Shown piece by piece: positions 16,245 through 25,314 of a stretch of 64,000 nucleotides of DNA. Source of the DNA: Clostridium_AD frigoriphilum (GTDB lineage: Bacteria > Bacillota > Clostridia > Clostridiales > Clostridiaceae); NCBI RefSeq assembly GCF_036541405.1, contig NZ_JAZHFS010000021.1, forward strand, positions 26,608 through 90,607, read 5' to 3'. Position numbers and translations under genes: made by a program. The stretch's first letter is position 1; each line of letters starts with the position of its first letter. Under the pieces are notes generated by a model. The model saw only the letters and a list, made by a program, of their open reading frames with translations. It searched no databases and had not been told where the DNA came from.

Positions 16245-18320
16245 TTATATATTTAGATCGTCCCCTTTACCAGTCAAAGAGTCATCACTCTCCTTTGTTA
16301 ATCCATGATCTGTCTTCTCCCAATAAAATGGATTTGTAATTAATTGCCAAACTGCTTTATATGCTGCTATGCTCATTAAAGCCCAATAGATTGGTGTAAG
16401 GAGTGCATATTTAACCAACCGGAAAGAAAGTGCATAATTTCCCTTTTCCTGTAGATCATCAATGACCCAGAACACACCTACGATGTTACTAAAAACAAAA
16501 ATAAAATTTCCAATTATAAGTTCTATTGCTGCCATATAATAGATTAGTCCCGGAAATAACATTGGAATAAGATGATAATGAGTTGTAAACCACAATATAA
16601 GCATCAACCATAAAAATGGATTAATTAATGGCAGTATTGGCGTTGCTAAGGTAATAACCTGTAATCCTATCATACCTCTGGTCCTAACTTGATGCCACAA
16701 ACGTAAAGGAAATCTCATGTGTACTAGCCATGTCTGCATATATCCCTTAATCCAACGTGACCTTTGTCTAATCCAATTACCAATGCGGCTATTTGCTTCT
16801 TCCCAAGTCCTTGAGTTCACAATACCCGTTGTATAACCCGATGCATAAAGCCGAATCCCTAAATCAGCATCTTCCGTTACATTGTATGGATCCCAAGCAT
16901 TCAAACTTTTTAAAACTTCTGTTTTAAAATGATTTGAAGTACCTCCAAGCGGAATCGGAATATTCAGTTTCATAAGACCTGGTAAAAGCAAATCGAACCA
17001 CATACTATATTCTTGAGTAAACCAACGAGTTAACATATTCTGGTTGCTATTATAATAGTTAAGCTTACCCTGGATACAACAGCAAGACTCCGGACTTCGT
17101 GCAAAAGCAAGATAAACTTTTTTTAATTGATCCAAATCAGGACGATCCTCTGCATCATAAATAACCGTATACTCACCTCTTGCATTGATAAGCCCATAAT
17201 TACAAGCCTTCGGTTTTGTCTTTGGCAATGCATGAGGTACTACAATAATTGTATAATAGTACTTCAATTTTTGGGATTCTAGAAGTTCCTGCGCCTCCAC
17301 ATCGTCTTCTTCTACCAAAAGTCGAATATCTAATTTGTGTTTAGGGTAATCAAGTAGTTCCAAATTTTCTAGTAACGCTAAAATCACTGGACTCTCCTTA
17401 TACATAGGCACCAAAATAGTGTAGACTGGTAGCTCGCGTTCATCCAATGACTCAACTTCTTCGTCTGTTATTCTTATCTGAGCACCATTACGTGTTCCCT
17501 GCATAATCATAAAAAACTTAAGTAATACTACTATAAAATATACCACCTGGATAAATACATTAATAATTAACGCTGTCTTAAAACTATTAAAACAAAGTCC
17601 AAGAACGATTATTACTAAAATTGCCACAATTACTATGATCTGTCGCCTGGTGAATATAGTACGTGCAGATTGATCAGGTCTTTCATTAGCCAGTTTTTCT
17701 GTACTAATCATCATTAATTCACCAGGATAAACAAGACTCCAAAGCATCTCCATCTCATCATGCGTTGATATCACCTGTTCAATTTTGTTTTCAAGTGTAG
17801 ATTCTAGGAGGTCAACCTGCTCTTTTGAAAGTATTTTAGCCACAGCCACAACAACCCTGTGTAAATTCGCTCTAAGGACTATTGCTTGCAATCTATTTGC
17901 TATCTCCTGGGGAATTTTCACTGAAAAATCTATAGTAAATTCAGACCCAATTCGCCCCATACCCTGTTGAGTGGCAATCGTCCTAAATAAAGTCTTTGAA
18001 TCCACTAGTCCTAGCGATAATAAAATCTCACCCAGTGCGCCCCCACTTTTTTGTTGAAATTCTAGAGCGGTATCCAACTGCTCTACTGTCAAAATACCAA
18101 GAGCAATAAGTAATTCTCCAATCTTTCCTTTCGAGTGGATAAGCTGGATTGCCTCGAGAACCTTAGACTCCTCCGCCCATCCAAAATCAATCAAGATATT
18201 TCCAAGAAGCCCACCATACATTTTCTGATAATCCAGTGCTTTCTTCAAATCACATTCTGATATCCACCCATTTCCAACCAAAATTTCTCCTAATCGAACC
18301 GGATTCTGCTTGCCCATCAT
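16245..18320 (-). CDS. MshEN-GT2 fusion: membrane glycosyltransferase with tandem c-di-GMP-type domains
   Basis: The N-terminus has four 24-residue units beginning with LG (RLGEILVGNGWISECDL ... Q, about residues 9-32, then 38-61, 67-90 and 96-119), each separated by 5 residues. This is the spacing of two MshEN (T2SSE_N) domains, known to bind cyclic di-GMP in some proteins. Two membrane segments follow (about 225-270), then a family 2 transferase domain with YDAEDRPD, GGTSNHF, TEDADLG and QRSRW, the D-D-TED-QxxRW pattern of processive enzymes such as cellulose synthase, and further C-terminal membrane segments. E. coli NfrB also combines GT2 and MshEN, with the MshEN part C-terminal. A second ATG 3 bases on has better spacing to AAGGAG. 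Confidence 0.82.
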   Translation of the reverse strand: MMGKQNPVRLGEILVGNGWISECDLKKALDYQKMYGGLLGNILIDFGWAEESKVLEAIQLIHSKGKIGELLIALGILTVEQLDTALEFQQKSGGALGEILLSLGLVDSKTLFRTIATQQGMGRIGSEFTIDFSVKIPQEIANRLQAIVLRANLHRVVVAVAKILSKEQVDLLESTLENKIEQVISTHDEMEMLWSLVYPGELMMISTEKLANERPDQSARTIFTRRQIIVIVAILVIIVLGLCFNSFKTALIINVFIQVVYFIVVLLKFFMIMQGTRNGAQIRITDEEVESLDERELPVYTILVPMYKESPVILALLENLELLDYPKHKLDIRLLVEEDDVEAQELLESQKLKYYYTIIVVPHALPKTKPKACNYGLINARGEYTVIYDAEDRPDLDQLKKVYLAFARSPESCCCIQGKLNYYNSNQNMLTRWFTQEYSMWFDLLLPGLMKLNIPIPLGGTSNHFKTEVLKSLNAWDPYNVTEDADLGIRLYASGYTTGIVNSRTWEEANSRIGNWIRQRSRWIKGYMQTWLVHMRFPLRLWHQVRTRGMIGLQVITLATPILPLINPFLWLMLILWFTTHYHLIPMLFPGLIYYMAAIELIIGNFIFVFSNIVGVFWVIDDLQEKGNYALSFRLVKYALLTPIYWALMSIAAYKAVWQLITNPFYWEKTDHGLTKESDDSLTGKGDDLNI

Positions 18321-18338
18321 CTTCTCCTTATTCCAATT

Positions 18339-19304
18339 TTATTGGTCACTTATATTTTCATCCGATCGAACATTTCGAGTTTTCTGGCTGACTATATATC
18401 TTGGTCGCCCTTTAACCTCATCATAAATCGCTGCAATATATTCGCCAAGAATCCCAATACCCAGCATGATCATGCTATTCATGCTGAGCAGCAACAAAAT
18501 AACTGTTGTAAACCCTGTTACAGCTACCCCCATTAATTTCATATAGAGAGTTTGAATCCCAAGAATTACAGACCCAACAAAAAACATCATTCCAATAATC
18601 GAAACAAAAGATAGTGGCCATGATGTAAAAGTCACAACCGCATGAAGAGCCAATCTAACAAGAGTTGTAAATTTCCAACTCGTCGTGCCTTCAATTCGCG
18701 GCGCTACATCAAACTCAATTTGAACCCGAGAGAATCCTAACCATGCAGTCATACCACGAAAAAAAGTTATGCGTTCTGGCATGATAGCCCAAGCTTCAAC
18801 AACTTGACGATCAAGAAGCTTATAATCACTTGCTCCATGTAAATCATATCTTGTAAGCTTCTGAATTAACCAGTAAAATAGCTTTGCGCCCATCCCATAG
18901 CCAAAAGACTCCTTACCACGTCTCTTTTTTACACACTCAATAATCTTTGCTGTATTCGAGCGCCAATAATCAATCATCTGTGGAATTAACTCTGGTGGAT
19001 GCTGAAGATCCCCATCCATAATAATCACGGCTTGACCCTGTGCATGCTCTAGTCCCGCGCAGAGTGCACGCTCCTTACCAAAGTTTCTACTAAGGCGAAT
19101 ACCTTCAACCTGAGGAATTTCGGAGCAAACAACCATAAGTTCAGCCCAGGTTTCATCAGTTGACCCGTCATCAACAATAATTAGTTCAAAAGATTTGGTA
19201 GACTGCCAGATAAAACCGGCAATTGTTTTAAGCGTCTGCTGTAAATGCTGAGCTTCATTCCATACTGGTATGACTACAGATACCTCGATTACCGCCTGAT
19301 TCAT
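18339..19304 (-). CDS. GtrB/DPM1-like polyprenyl-phosphate glycosyltransferase
   Basis: Transfers a sugar from a nucleotide donor to undecaprenyl phosphate on the inner face. The GT2 domain shows VVIPVWNEAQH, IIVDDGSTDET, RNFGKERALCAGLEHA and MDGDLQHPPELIPQ (DxD). Two C-terminal membrane segments are typical of GtrB. The ATG at 19304 has AGGAGG 8 bases upstream and overlaps the stop of the upstream gene (ATGA), so translation is coupled. An earlier in-frame start at 19349 would lie inside that gene. Confidence 0.87.
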   Translation of the reverse strand: MNQAVIEVSVVIPVWNEAQHLQQTLKTIAGFIWQSTKSFELIIVDDGSTDETWAELMVVCSEIPQVEGIRLSRNFGKERALCAGLEHAQGQAVIIMDGDLQHPPELIPQMIDYWRSNTAKIIECVKKRRGKESFGYGMGAKLFYWLIQKLTRYDLHGASDYKLLDRQVVEAWAIMPERITFFRGMTAWLGFSRVQIEFDVAPRIEGTTSWKFTTLVRLALHAVVTFTSWPLSFVSIIGMMFFVGSVILGIQTLYMKLMGVAVTGFTTVILLLLSMNSMIMLGIGILGEYIAAIYDEVKGRPRYIVSQKTRNVRSDENISDQ

Positions 19305-20953
19305 TGGATATTTCCTCCTGTCTTTCTTATTACCTTGTACAATCGCCACTTAGAACCAAAGTCCTTTACAAGTTCCGCCCATTCAGCCCCCTGCTCAAAC
19401 AAATTGGGATAAGCATTATTAATTACACTAATCACAGATGAGGAGCCAGGTTTGGGAATCAAAATATAGCTAACTCCATATTTTTGTGGGTCTGAGATGG
19501 CCTCATTAAAATAATAATCACTAGATATATATAAGCGCCTCGGAAACTGGGTTTTCAAAATAATTAAATAAGCAGAGAATGAATCCACCAAAATGTTACT
19601 ATTAGGATAGTTTTCATCTAAATACCCTGCAATATCGCTAAATTGTTTCTCGTCATAGTAAGTCTGATTGTGCTGCTTAAATGTATTCTTAAGAAAAGTA
19701 TTTTCATCAGGCGCAATGGTAGGCTGAGTGATGACATATGATAAGACAATAAAATTTGCTACCATTCCCATAATAGGAATGATAAACACCCACTTACGCT
19801 TTACCTTGCTTAGCTCATATGGCAGCCAGGCAAAGGCTACAGGAAGCACATACATAAAATATCTTAACCATCCTAATGTTGTACCTTTTACCAGCATAAT
19901 AACTTGCAACATAGGTATAGAAATAAACATGCCCAGAAGGATTAGCGTATCCCATCGCCACAAGCGATGATTAAGCAATTTAATAATTAATATCGCTATC
20001 AAAGGCGCGGAAAACACCAAAATCTTTTTCAGAGCAAAAATACAGGCTTTTACAGGTGCATTGACCATAGCTACATATATTGATGAGCTTAAGTGTCCCT
20101 GAATCTGAGCAGTATTTGAATAATCTCCATTTAAGAAATAGAGCGGATTATGCATAATTATCATATTAAACAAAACCCACAATATTATAGAATAACAAAG
20201 TGGTGTAACAATAATCGTGAGTATTCCTTCTGCCCATGACCATTTATAACGGGTGTCTCCTTCGTTATGTGAAGCAGCATTTCTACTAACCAGCATTGCG
20301 ATAATAACACAGCCGATAGCCATACTAAAAGCAAATGGAACTGCTTCATACCGACACCAAAAAGCTAATGCTAAAGCAAAACTAACTACTACCAAGTCAC
20401 CTAGTTTATGCTCGTCAACCCAATTTAAAAAATGTATAATACTCAGAATCACGAAAAATATAAACGGAGCATCACTTAAACCATTAAATCCAAATATGAA
20501 AACCATTGGATTTAGTGAATACAATAGTGTAAAAATAACCGCATACAAACGTGGAATACCACGTTTAATAAAAGCTCTCACCAATATACCCGCAGTTAAT
20601 GAAGCAAAAATAGCACTCATGAGCAGCCCTGCAATTCCCTTGGTCGCCATTGCAGGAATCCATGGATATAACAACAGAAATCCCAAATCTATCATACTCG
20701 GCAAGGGAGTCCAAACAAATCCTATTGCACCTAAATGCGGGTTACGACTGTATAAAACATAAAACGCATTGGCGACTCTACTAATTCCATCACTATGATA
20801 ATATCCAACATAAACATTGTAATAATAACCGGCCATACATTCTAGCAAAAACACAACAATCCCGATTATCCAAACGATTTTTTTATCATTACGGATTCGT
20901 AAATTTCCTTCTAAATTAGCTATATGCTCACCCCCTATAGTTAAAATTAACAA
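19301..20953 (-). CDS. GT-C type membrane glycosyltransferase
   Basis: A 550-residue protein with about 11 membrane segments. The first outside loop is acidic and aromatic (YYHSDGISRVANAFYVL, then GFVWTPLPS), as expected for GT-C enzymes that use polyprenyl-phosphate sugars. The C-terminal 130 residues are soluble. With GtrB and GtrA it fits a three-part system in which this is the outward-facing transferase; the acceptor is unknown. The start is uncertain: the frame begins with TTG at 20953, and GGGGGTGA lies just inside without a normal start after it. Confidence 0.72.
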   Translation of the reverse strand: MLILTIGGEHIANLEGNLRIRNDKKIVWIIGIVVFLLECMAGYYYNVYVGYYHSDGISRVANAFYVLYSRNPHLGAIGFVWTPLPSMIDLGFLLLYPWIPAMATKGIAGLLMSAIFASLTAGILVRAFIKRGIPRLYAVIFTLLYSLNPMVFIFGFNGLSDAPFIFFVILSIIHFLNWVDEHKLGDLVVVSFALALAFWCRYEAVPFAFSMAIGCVIIAMLVSRNAASHNEGDTRYKWSWAEGILTIIVTPLCYSIILWVLFNMIIMHNPLYFLNGDYSNTAQIQGHLSSSIYVAMVNAPVKACIFALKKILVFSAPLIAILIIKLLNHRLWRWDTLILLGMFISIPMLQVIMLVKGTTLGWLRYFMYVLPVAFAWLPYELSKVKRKWVFIIPIMGMVANFIVLSYVITQPTIAPDENTFLKNTFKQHNQTYYDEKQFSDIAGYLDENYPNSNILVDSFSAYLIILKTQFPRRLYISSDYYFNEAISDPQKYGVSYILIPKPGSSSVISVINNAYPNLFEQGAEWAELVKDFGSKWRLYKVIRKTGGNIQ

Positions 20954-21085
20954 TATATTTTTGGCGAGGCTACGATCCTCAATTGGAACAAATTATTTTA
21001 TGTTATTTATCATAAAATTTAATATATATATATTTATGCAGAACTTTACGAATAATTACTAAAATATAAATTACTTTTAAATAAA

Positions 21086-21126
21086 TAAAAACTACCCAAA
21101 TGCATAACCATGCACCTGGGTAGTTT
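21086..21126. terminator. Intergenic terminator hairpin
   Basis: AAAACTACCCA pairs with TGGGTAGTTTT, downstream of the VanZ-like gene read on the minus strand. It is the same family as 14731, 27708, 29987 and 31024. The remainder of 20954-21158 is AT-rich sequence with nothing recognised. Confidence 0.8.
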
Positions 21127-21158
21127 TATAAGTTAACTATCTCAAAATCTTTTTATTT

Positions 21159-21692
21159 CTATTTCATAACACCTTGCGCCGCAGTTTTTCCCTTTGTTAT
21201 ATGTTTAGTGTATATCTTATAATATGCTAAATAAAAAATTCCCAAACCTATTAAAGAACCCATAAAGTCTATCAACACATCACTTACTAGTGATCCTCTC
21301 CCTAAAACAAAGGACTGATGGAATTCATCAGTTACTGCATAAAATAAACATATAAACATGATATAAATTAATGCATTCCTTCCTTTAACCCTAAATAGAA
21401 ATAACAAATTTGCAACAAACACCGCTAACATACAATATTCAAAAGCATGCGCATTTTTTCTTATAATTACATCTATTTTTTGATTTCTTATACCTTCTGG
21501 TAGCACAGTGCTTTTAACTTTAGCTGAATTAGTTTTACCTTCCAGAACACTTTTTCCACTTCTTATGGAATTAACAATTCCATAACTCTGTTTATCTGAT
21601 ATTGTAGCAGGTCTAGACGAGTTATAAAATATAAATCCCATCCATAATAAACATAAAATAATACTTAGTTTTTTCAATATGTCACCATCCAA
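21159..21692 (-). CDS. VanZ-like family membrane protein
   Basis: Four membrane segments with the VanZ signatures FYNSSRPA near the start, RKNAHAFEYCMLAVF in the middle, and TDEFHQSFVLGRGSLVSDVLIDFMGS near the end. VanZ confers low-level teicoplanin resistance in enterococci, but most homologues have no known role. The start is uncertain between ATG 21692 and a TTG at 21677 that follows GGTGA. Confidence 0.83.
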   Translation of the reverse strand: MDGDILKKLSIILCLLWMGFIFYNSSRPATISDKQSYGIVNSIRSGKSVLEGKTNSAKVKSTVLPEGIRNQKIDVIIRKNAHAFEYCMLAVFVANLLFLFRVKGRNALIYIMFICLFYAVTDEFHQSFVLGRGSLVSDVLIDFMGSLIGLGIFYLAYYKIYTKHITKGKTAAQGVMK

Positions 21693-21892
21693 TCTAGTAA
21701 TAAAATATATTATACCATGTATTAACCTTTATTTTCATTACTACAAACTACTTCTTCATATTTATCATTTCCCTCATTTTTCAATACGCTATCATATATA
21801 ACATAATTATACATAAATATTATATATTAAATATTAATACAATAATTTCATGTTATAATAAAGTAGATAAAAAATTAAAGGAGTGAATATAA

Positions 21893-22309
21893 ATGAAAAG
21901 TAAACGTATTAAAATTAAACTTATGACAGGTATCCTTCTAGCAAGTATGGCTATTTCAACCAGTAACATAGCATTTGCTGCCAACACGGTAACCGGAGCA
22001 ATAACCTCAACACAAAATACTGTAGCACATACAGCTTTATCAAGCACTATACCTAATGAAAAAGAAACATCAGTTATTGCAACAGTAAAAGCTGCTCCAT
22101 TTGGAGCAATAATAAATGCTACTTCAATTAAAAAAGAAGCTACAAAATACCAAGTATTTGATGGCACAAAAATTATATCTACAATTGCTAACTTGGGAAC
22201 AAATACAACAATATTTCCAGGAAAAAGTGTTGGAGATGTAGTTACAATTAAATTATTAAACGCAGCTGGAACAATAGTTTCAACAACTAGTGTAACTTTA
22301 ATATCTTAA
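21893..22309 (+). CDS. Small secreted protein, unknown function
   Basis: 138 residues: a signal peptide (AISTSNIAFAAN), a Ser/Thr linker, and a C-terminal beta-rich part (KYQVFDGTKIISTIANLG ... GDVVTIKLLNAAGTIV) that looks like one small Ig-like or fibronectin-like fold. AAAGGAG is well placed before the ATG, and TATAAT lies about 35 bases upstream. It is transcribed against the gene at 22448. Confidence 0.65.
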   Translation: MKSKRIKIKLMTGILLASMAISTSNIAFAANTVTGAITSTQNTVAHTALSSTIPNEKETSVIATVKAAPFGAIINATSIKKEATKYQVFDGTKIISTIANLGTNTTIFPGKSVGDVVTIKLLNAAGTIVSTTSVTLIS

Positions 22310-22369
22310 CAGTAGGTGAAACATATCTATGATTGGCTAGCCTATAAATAATTTTGTGTAAACATATTA

Positions 22370-22412
22370 AAAAATACCCTTCCTTTGTAAAATTGTAAGG
22401 AAGGGTATTTTT
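22370..22412. terminator. Bidirectional terminator between convergent genes
   Basis: AAAAATACCCTTCCTT pairs perfectly with AAGGAAGGGTATTTTT around a 10-base loop. Confidence 0.9.
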
Positions 22413-22447
22413 ACTAATCCATCGTTATTTCCACTTGCAACTATTAT

Positions 22448-23674
22448 TTATGATTTAACTTGAGTAGCAACAGTTAATGTAGCACTTGTTGTAACTTTAC
22501 TAATCGAGTCAAAGCCGGTTATTACAACGGATCTAATCGTACTTAAATCAATTCCAGCATTTGCTGTTATTGTAAGCGAACCATTTTTAATTTGAACTTG
22601 ACCAATATTACTCTGGAATGTTACATTATTACCAAGTGATGTATTGGTAATGTCATTCCCATATTGGTCATATATAGCAAATGATGCATAACCTTTATTT
22701 CCAATAACTGCTAGTACTTTTGAAGTCACAATAATTTTATCGACTTTTGAAGCGTTAGTTTCAATCACAGGGGATACCATGACTGAACTTGCAGTAACGC
22801 CAGTTAATAAGTCCTTTAATGTAATATTCATTGGGGTACCCATATTACTAGTAGAATTATATGTTATTGTACCTGTTGATGTTAACGGGTCTAAAACTAT
22901 ACTTGACTTATCAGATGCAGTTGCAGTTAACTGTGAAGCTGGAACAGTTTTAGTTATATCCTCATTCGCTGGATTGAATACTTTGTATTCAAAAGTAGCT
23001 GTATACATTCCAGTCTTTTTTGTAATTTGATTAATAGAAAATCCAGCAATTTTTGAAGGTGCAGAGGTTCCAATTACTCCATTTTTGTTCACTAATGTAA
23101 TAACAATTGATGTACTAATATCAAAAGAAGAATTAAATGTTATTGTACCTGTTCCTGTTGTCGGATCTACAACTATGATTGAGCCTACAGATACACTTCC
23201 GTAAATATCTGAAGCTGGAATAGTTTTAGTAATATCTAATCCGTTCTGATCTAGTATTTTGTACGTAAAGGTAGCTGTGTTTGTCCCAGTCTTCGTTATA
23301 GTAGGATTAACTTGAATTTTAGTAATTTTTGAGGTTACTGGTACTGAAGCTACAATTTCTTGACCATTATTATATCTAATAGTCGAAATATTTACAGAAT
23401 CTTTACTCACTTGTGTACTATTACTATTTTTTATCCAACCGCTATCATCTGTTTTTATAAAAATATCACCTTTATTTTTAACTACTGCATCATTAATTAA
23501 ACCTGCATTGTTTAAATCATTTGCATACTCTAACGTATACATACTGTCTCCTATTACCACAGAGAAATTTGGAACATCGGTAAAACTACTTAGCTCCATT
23601 GCCATTACTGGTTTTGACAGCGTAACTGTCAATAACACAAATCCCATCATCATAATACTTTTAAATTTTTTCAT
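22448..23674 (-). CDS. Secreted protein with module A and Ig-like repeats
   Basis: The signal peptide ends near PVMAMEL. Module A follows at about residues 38-85 (FSVVIGDSMYTLEYAND ... GDIFIKTDDSGW). Next are at least two related units beginning ITKIQVNPTITKTGTNTATF and AGFSINQITKKTGMYTATF, each with D-I-T-K-T-[IV]-P-A-S, then a third Ig-like unit with DQYGNDIT. Such repeats usually extend a protein from the surface. No anchor or enzyme motif is seen. Confidence 0.72.
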   Translation of the reverse strand: MKKFKSIMMMGFVLLTVTLSKPVMAMELSSFTDVPNFSVVIGDSMYTLEYANDLNNAGLINDAVVKNKGDIFIKTDDSGWIKNSNSTQVSKDSVNISTIRYNNGQEIVASVPVTSKITKIQVNPTITKTGTNTATFTYKILDQNGLDITKTIPASDIYGSVSVGSIIVVDPTTGTGTITFNSSFDISTSIVITLVNKNGVIGTSAPSKIAGFSINQITKKTGMYTATFEYKVFNPANEDITKTVPASQLTATASDKSSIVLDPLTSTGTITYNSTSNMGTPMNITLKDLLTGVTASSVMVSPVIETNASKVDKIIVTSKVLAVIGNKGYASFAIYDQYGNDITNTSLGNNVTFQSNIGQVQIKNGSLTITANAGIDLSTIRSVVITGFDSISKVTTSATLTVATQVKS

Positions 23675-23868
23675 TAATAGATCACCCCTATTTTTATATT
23701 TTTATGCATTTAAATATAAATTTAATAAAAGCTATTGTATTGTTAATTTACAAAAATAGCATTTACTATTTTATATTGTTAACAGTTACATAATAACACA
23801 TTTTATCCTAAAAATGAATTTTTTTTAAAACCTAAGAATATGATTATATAAATGCATTCCTATTTTTT

Positions 23869-24303
23869 CTATATATTTAATTTATATTTTATTAATTTTG
23901 TAGGAACGCAAATTAAAGAGCTAATTTGCTCAATATCTAATTCATCATATCCTTGATCTTTAATCTCATAATTGATTAGAATTTCAGCAGCAAATTTATC
24001 TGCTTGAATCTCAAATTTGTTTTTAACTTGCAATGGATTTTCAATAAAATAACTTATAGACATATTGCTATGCAGAATTGCATGACCAAGTTCATGCGCA
24101 CAAACATATTTCATTTCATGCTCTTCAATTTCAGAATTTATGTGAATCATTTCATACCCATGTGTTCTCTGGAAAAATCCTTTTATTTCATTCCCTAGAT
24201 TACTTATTATAATTTTTATGTTGAGATGTTCACATAGTTCAAACGGATTTAAAGTACCATAGACTATAAAAAGAGATGAAACAGTATCTTTAATAAAATT
24301 CAT
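23869..24303 (-). CDS. ImmA/IrrE-type metallopeptidase
   Basis: The zinc motif HELGHAILH (about residues 70-78) and a C-terminal Glu-rich helix with EIQADKFAAEIL give the gluzincin pattern of ImmA. In Bacillus elements ImmA cleaves the neighbouring repressor ImmR to induce the element. It lies 22 bases downstream of an HTH repressor-like gene. Length 144 is normal. Confidence 0.85.
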   Translation of the reverse strand: MNFIKDTVSSLFIVYGTLNPFELCEHLNIKIIISNLGNEIKGFFQRTHGYEMIHINSEIEEHEMKYVCAHELGHAILHSNMSISYFIENPLQVKNKFEIQADKFAAEILINYEIKDQGYDELDIEQISSLICVPTKLIKYKLNI

Positions 24304-24325
24304 TAGCTCCCCCTAAATAAAAGTA

Positions 24326-24799
24326 TTATTTGTTTTCTTGATTTTGTATTTTTTCTGCATAAGCAATTCCCATTTGTATAGCGTTTGCTAAAGCTATTTT
24401 GCTTTCCTTTGATAACATCTCTCCATTTAACATAAGTCCTGATTGCGATAGAATAATATCCATAGCCTCTTTTACATCCGTTATCTCAGCAAAGTCTGAT
24501 GTGGATTTATCTGCTAAAGGACTTTTAATTATTTCTTCATCCTCAGTTTTAGTAATATCTATATCTGATTTCTCCTCATCTACAAAAAAGCCTAAAGGAA
24601 CTTCACACTTTTCTGCAATTTTATTTAAAAGAACATAGTTTGGGTAGATTCTACCATTCTCAAGATCACCAATATATCCTCTTGAAAGTTCTAAATCCAC
24701 TGCTAACATGCTTTGAGTATATTTCCCACCAATTATTTTGGATTTGTGCTTACGCGCTTTGTTTATTAATAAACCAACTTCTTTTTTAGATAAAACCAT
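24326..24799 (-). CDS. XRE-family repressor, ImmR-like
   Basis: Cro/C1 helix-turn-helix at about residues 8-65 (YTQSMLAVDLELSRGYIGDLENG). The C-terminal part is acidic and helical and probably mediates dimer or ImmA contact. It is divergent from the phage-like genes starting at 25030; the 230-bp gap has repeated ACGTC-containing motifs that probably are its operators. Confidence 0.83.
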   Translation of the reverse strand: MVLSKKEVGLLINKARKHKSKIIGGKYTQSMLAVDLELSRGYIGDLENGRIYPNYVLLNKIAEKCEVPLGFFVDEEKSDIDITKTEDEEIIKSPLADKSTSDFAEITDVKEAMDIILSQSGLMLNGEMLSKESKIALANAIQMGIAYAEKIQNQENK

Positions 24800-24837
24800 A
24801 AATATTCCTCCAATAATAATATTATGAAGAAATTATA

Positions 24838-25010
24838 CGTCAATGACGTTAATATGTCAATAAATTGAAGATAATTAGAGTAAATAAATGTAAATAATGG
24901 ATAATAACTACTTATAGGGCTATTTGTCGTTAAATGACGTCGTTATGGGTTTTACAGGTAATTTATTCTATGGTATATTAAATTAAAGAAGTTAATACAC
25001 GTCGTTATAA
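24838..25010. promoter_or_regulatory. Repeated operator-like motifs between divergent regulators
   Basis: Palindromic CGTCAATGACG is at 24838-24848 and CGTTAAATGACG at 24928-24939. ACGTCGTTAT occurs twice as a direct repeat (24937 and 24999), each followed by a G/T-rich stretch. They lie between the ImmR-like gene and the plus-strand block and are likely repressor sites. Confidence 0.6.
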
Positions 25011-25029
25011 AGTTTTAGGGGGTATAAAA

Positions 25030-25299
25030 ATGATATCAGAAACTTTTAATAACCTTACTTGGTATAAAAAGATGGAAGTTTTAAGAGTAATAAATGGATG
25101 GGGCCAAAGGCAAGCCGGACTAAAATGTTTTACAACTAATAAAAATTATTGGCTCTGGGAAAAGGGTAAAAGTTATCCAAATCACTCAAGTAGGAGATCA
25201 ATAGCAAATGCTTTTGGAGTAAACATGGAATATATATTCCCTCCAACTGGTAAAATCATAAGTAATTTTAACAATAAAAAAATAACAATAATTAATTAA
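25030..25299 (+). CDS. Small HTH DNA-binding protein
   Basis: 89 residues with a Cro/C1-like fold: GWGQRQAGLKCFTTNKNYWLWE, YPNHSSRRSIANAFGV and EYIFPP match helices of XRE proteins. It starts after AGGGGG and is the first gene of the rightward block, as a cro-like or activator gene would be. Confidence 0.65.
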   Translation: MISETFNNLTWYKKMEVLRVINGWGQRQAGLKCFTTNKNYWLWEKGKSYPNHSSRRSIANAFGVNMEYIFPPTGKIISNFNNKKITIIN

Positions 25300-25314
25300 A
25301 TGGAGGAATAAATA

